From an uncultured Gammaproteobacteria bacterium (GTDB taxonomy: Bacteria > Pseudomonadota > Gammaproteobacteria > PS1 > Pseudothioglobaceae): DNA of 64,000 nt. The notes under the pieces are model-generated. The model searched no databases. It saw only the letters and a program-made list of their open reading frames with translations, and was not told where the DNA came from. The stretch covers positions 1 through 64,000 of the forward strand of contig CABWZI010000004.1 of NCBI GenBank assembly GCA_902509905.1. The letters are read 5' to 3'. Below are positions 63,078 through 64,000 of this stretch, one piece after another. Made by a program: the position numbers and the translations under genes. Position 1 is the stretch's first letter. Each line of letters begins with the position of its first letter.

Positions 63078-63355
63078 TAGTTAACTCCAGTTCTAAAGAG
63101 ACTTGTATTTTCATTGTCACTAGAGTTATGAAGCTTTTTCAATGGCTTGCCACCAAATGATTTTTTACATTTTTTACAATATTCAGTTGCTTCAGAAATT
63201 TTACATCCACCCCAAGCATACTCTCCTTGTTTACCCCTCTCTATCCTTGCTTCCTTAGACATAAGCCCATAGACAAATGGTATTAATGAATAAGAATTAC
63301 ACGCAGGGCATTTGATATTAGAATTTTTCAATATCTCTTCTTTATCATTAATCAT
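63077..63355 (-). CDS. Small zinc-ribbon protein
   Basis: A 92-residue protein with CPAC at 16-19 and CKKC at 60-63 as a zinc-ribbon pair; Cys51 is a further candidate ligand. Rubredoxin-like knuckles of this kind occur in many small island proteins. It overlaps the membrane-protein gene by 4 bases and the next gene by 1. Confidence 0.65.
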   Translation of the reverse strand: MINDKEEILKNSNIKCPACNSYSLIPFVYGLMSKEARIERGKQGEYAWGGCKISEATEYCKKCKKSFGGKPLKKLHNSSDNENTSLFRTGVN

Positions 63356-63756
63356 CTAGAATTAAGGACAAGCATTGATATGTTCCATATCGCTACAAAG
63401 AAAATATAATAACCAATTGGCAGAAGAATACAGGCAGTAATATAATGAAAACCTATGAATTTCTTAGAATAAAAGCCCATAATTAGCCCTCCCCATTTAC
63501 CAATAAACACAAGAGCAAAAAAGGTAAGAACACCAGCAATTAATCCTGAAAATAAGAAAACATATATTGATGCGAGAAATAAACTAGGAATACCAGCAAG
63601 AATAAACCATTCTGAAGATGGATGTTCAAAGACAAGAGGCAAGTCAAATTCATCGGTTATTTTGAACATTTTGACAGCCTTCATTACATAATAACAATAA
63701 CCCATCATTATTGAAAAAGGTATTAAACTTCCCCCGTAATAAAACCATTCTTTCAT
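63352..63756 (-). CDS. Hypothetical integral membrane protein, 134 residues
   Basis: Four hydrophobic segments (about 7-28, 50-70, 72-93, 103-128) make a compact membrane protein. It is first in the minus-strand island operon, about 100 bp from the divergent repeat-protein gene. No family recognised. Confidence 0.65.
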   Translation of the reverse strand: MKEWFYYGGSLIPFSIMMGYCYYVMKAVKMFKITDEFDLPLVFEHPSSEWFILAGIPSLFLASIYVFLFSGLIAGVLTFFALVFIGKWGGLIMGFYSKKFIGFHYITACILLPIGYYIFFVAIWNISMLVLNSR

Positions 63757-63856
63757 TCTATTAATTAACTGATTGAGTAATCTTTAATTGTAGAGCAAAA
63801 TGAATTCAATATTTATATCTTTGGTACAATTTATCTAAACGTATTTAACTTCCAAA

Positions 63857-64000
63857 ATGAGCATTTCAAAAAAAAATTCAAAGCTTAAGCTAATTACTAG
63901 ATATCATCCGAATGGTCAGAAGCATTTTGAGGGCTATTATGATGAGTCAGAACCAGTAGGCGACCATAAAGCTTGGTATGAAAATGGTAATATAGAGCAT
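63857..64000 (+). CDS. YwqK/MORN-type repeat protein (3' part outside window)
   Basis: The first 48 residues are visible from the ATG at 63857. YHPNGQKHFEGYYDESEP and WYENGNIEH show the same repeat type as the two other repeat proteins in the island. No signal peptide. Divergent from the membrane-protein gene. The gene runs off the window edge. Confidence 0.75.
   Translation, partial: MSISKKNSKLKLITRYHPNGQKHFEGYYDESEPVGDHKAWYENGNIEH

Noticed and set aside
55204-64000. Integrase, transposase, restriction-modification, CRISPR or standard toxin-antitoxin genes in the island
   Set aside because: I looked for tyrosine/serine recombinase, DDE transposase, methyltransferase and array patterns and found none; the island call rests on the tRNA remnant and gene content only.

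Overview
The window is AT-rich, almost fully coding DNA from a Gram-negative bacterium. The twin-arginine export genes, periplasmic binding proteins, a quinone/cytochrome-type urate oxidase and Sec/lipoprotein signals all point to a proteobacterium. The compact layout, low GC and many ABC importers for phytoplankton-derived solutes suggest a marine heterotroph. A gammaproteobacterium near the SUP05/Pseudothioglobus group is my guess, not something the sequence proves.

Region 1 (1-14843) is a galactoside-use locus. A ten-gene minus-strand operon encodes a binding protein, two permeases, a GH36 alpha-galactosidase, an IlvD/Edd-type sugar-acid dehydratase, an SDR dehydrogenase, KDGal kinase, KDPGal aldolase, an SMP-30 lactonase and a GH42 beta-galactosidase. 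Together these make a complete De Ley-Doudoroff route from galactose to pyruvate and glyceraldehyde-3-phosphate. An IclR regulator, the transporter ATPase and a divergent glycerol kinase complete the locus. Alpha- plus beta-galactosidase plus glycerol kinase fits digalactosylglycerol, the headgroup of the thylakoid lipid DGDG, or a related galactosylglycerol. An inverted repeat of the TATACAT type overlaps the putative -10 both at glpK/iclR and at the operon promoter.

Region 2 (15104-17321) holds tatABC and a phytanoyl-CoA-dioxygenase-like gene.

Region 3 (17454-47586) holds two long divergent operons. The minus-strand one starts with a GntR/FCD regulator. It then encodes allantoinase PuuE, OHCU decarboxylase, allantoicase, ureidoglycolate lyase, membrane urate oxidase PuuD, guanine deaminase, HIU hydrolase, xanthine dehydrogenase ABC and a BMP-type ABC importer: guanine/xanthine through to glyoxylate and urea. 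The plus-strand one encodes a second BMP-type nucleoside importer, cytidine deaminase, purine nucleoside phosphorylase, DeoC, a two-domain ALDH16-type dehydrogenase, DeoA, DeoB, adenosine deaminase and a phosphoribosyltransferase. The gap between them has tandem TTGT-NN-ACAA sites and a strong sigma70-type promoter.

Region 4 (47455-55051) has an Opp/Dpp-type peptide importer with a possible 43-residue membrane protein at its end, a possible structured RNA, a thioesterase and a TPR-methyltransferase.

Region 5 (55070-64000) looks like a genomic island. It starts at a lysine-tRNA 3' half whose 5' half is abnormal, followed by phased short repeats. It then carries unfamiliar genes: YwqK/MORN-type repeat proteins (one fused to a TolA-like C-terminal domain), a membrane-anchored ClpP-like protein, a family-A-polymerase-like protein and a tight nine-gene operon of secreted, lipoprotein, zinc-site and coiled proteins. 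No integrase, transposase or CRISPR is visible inside the window.
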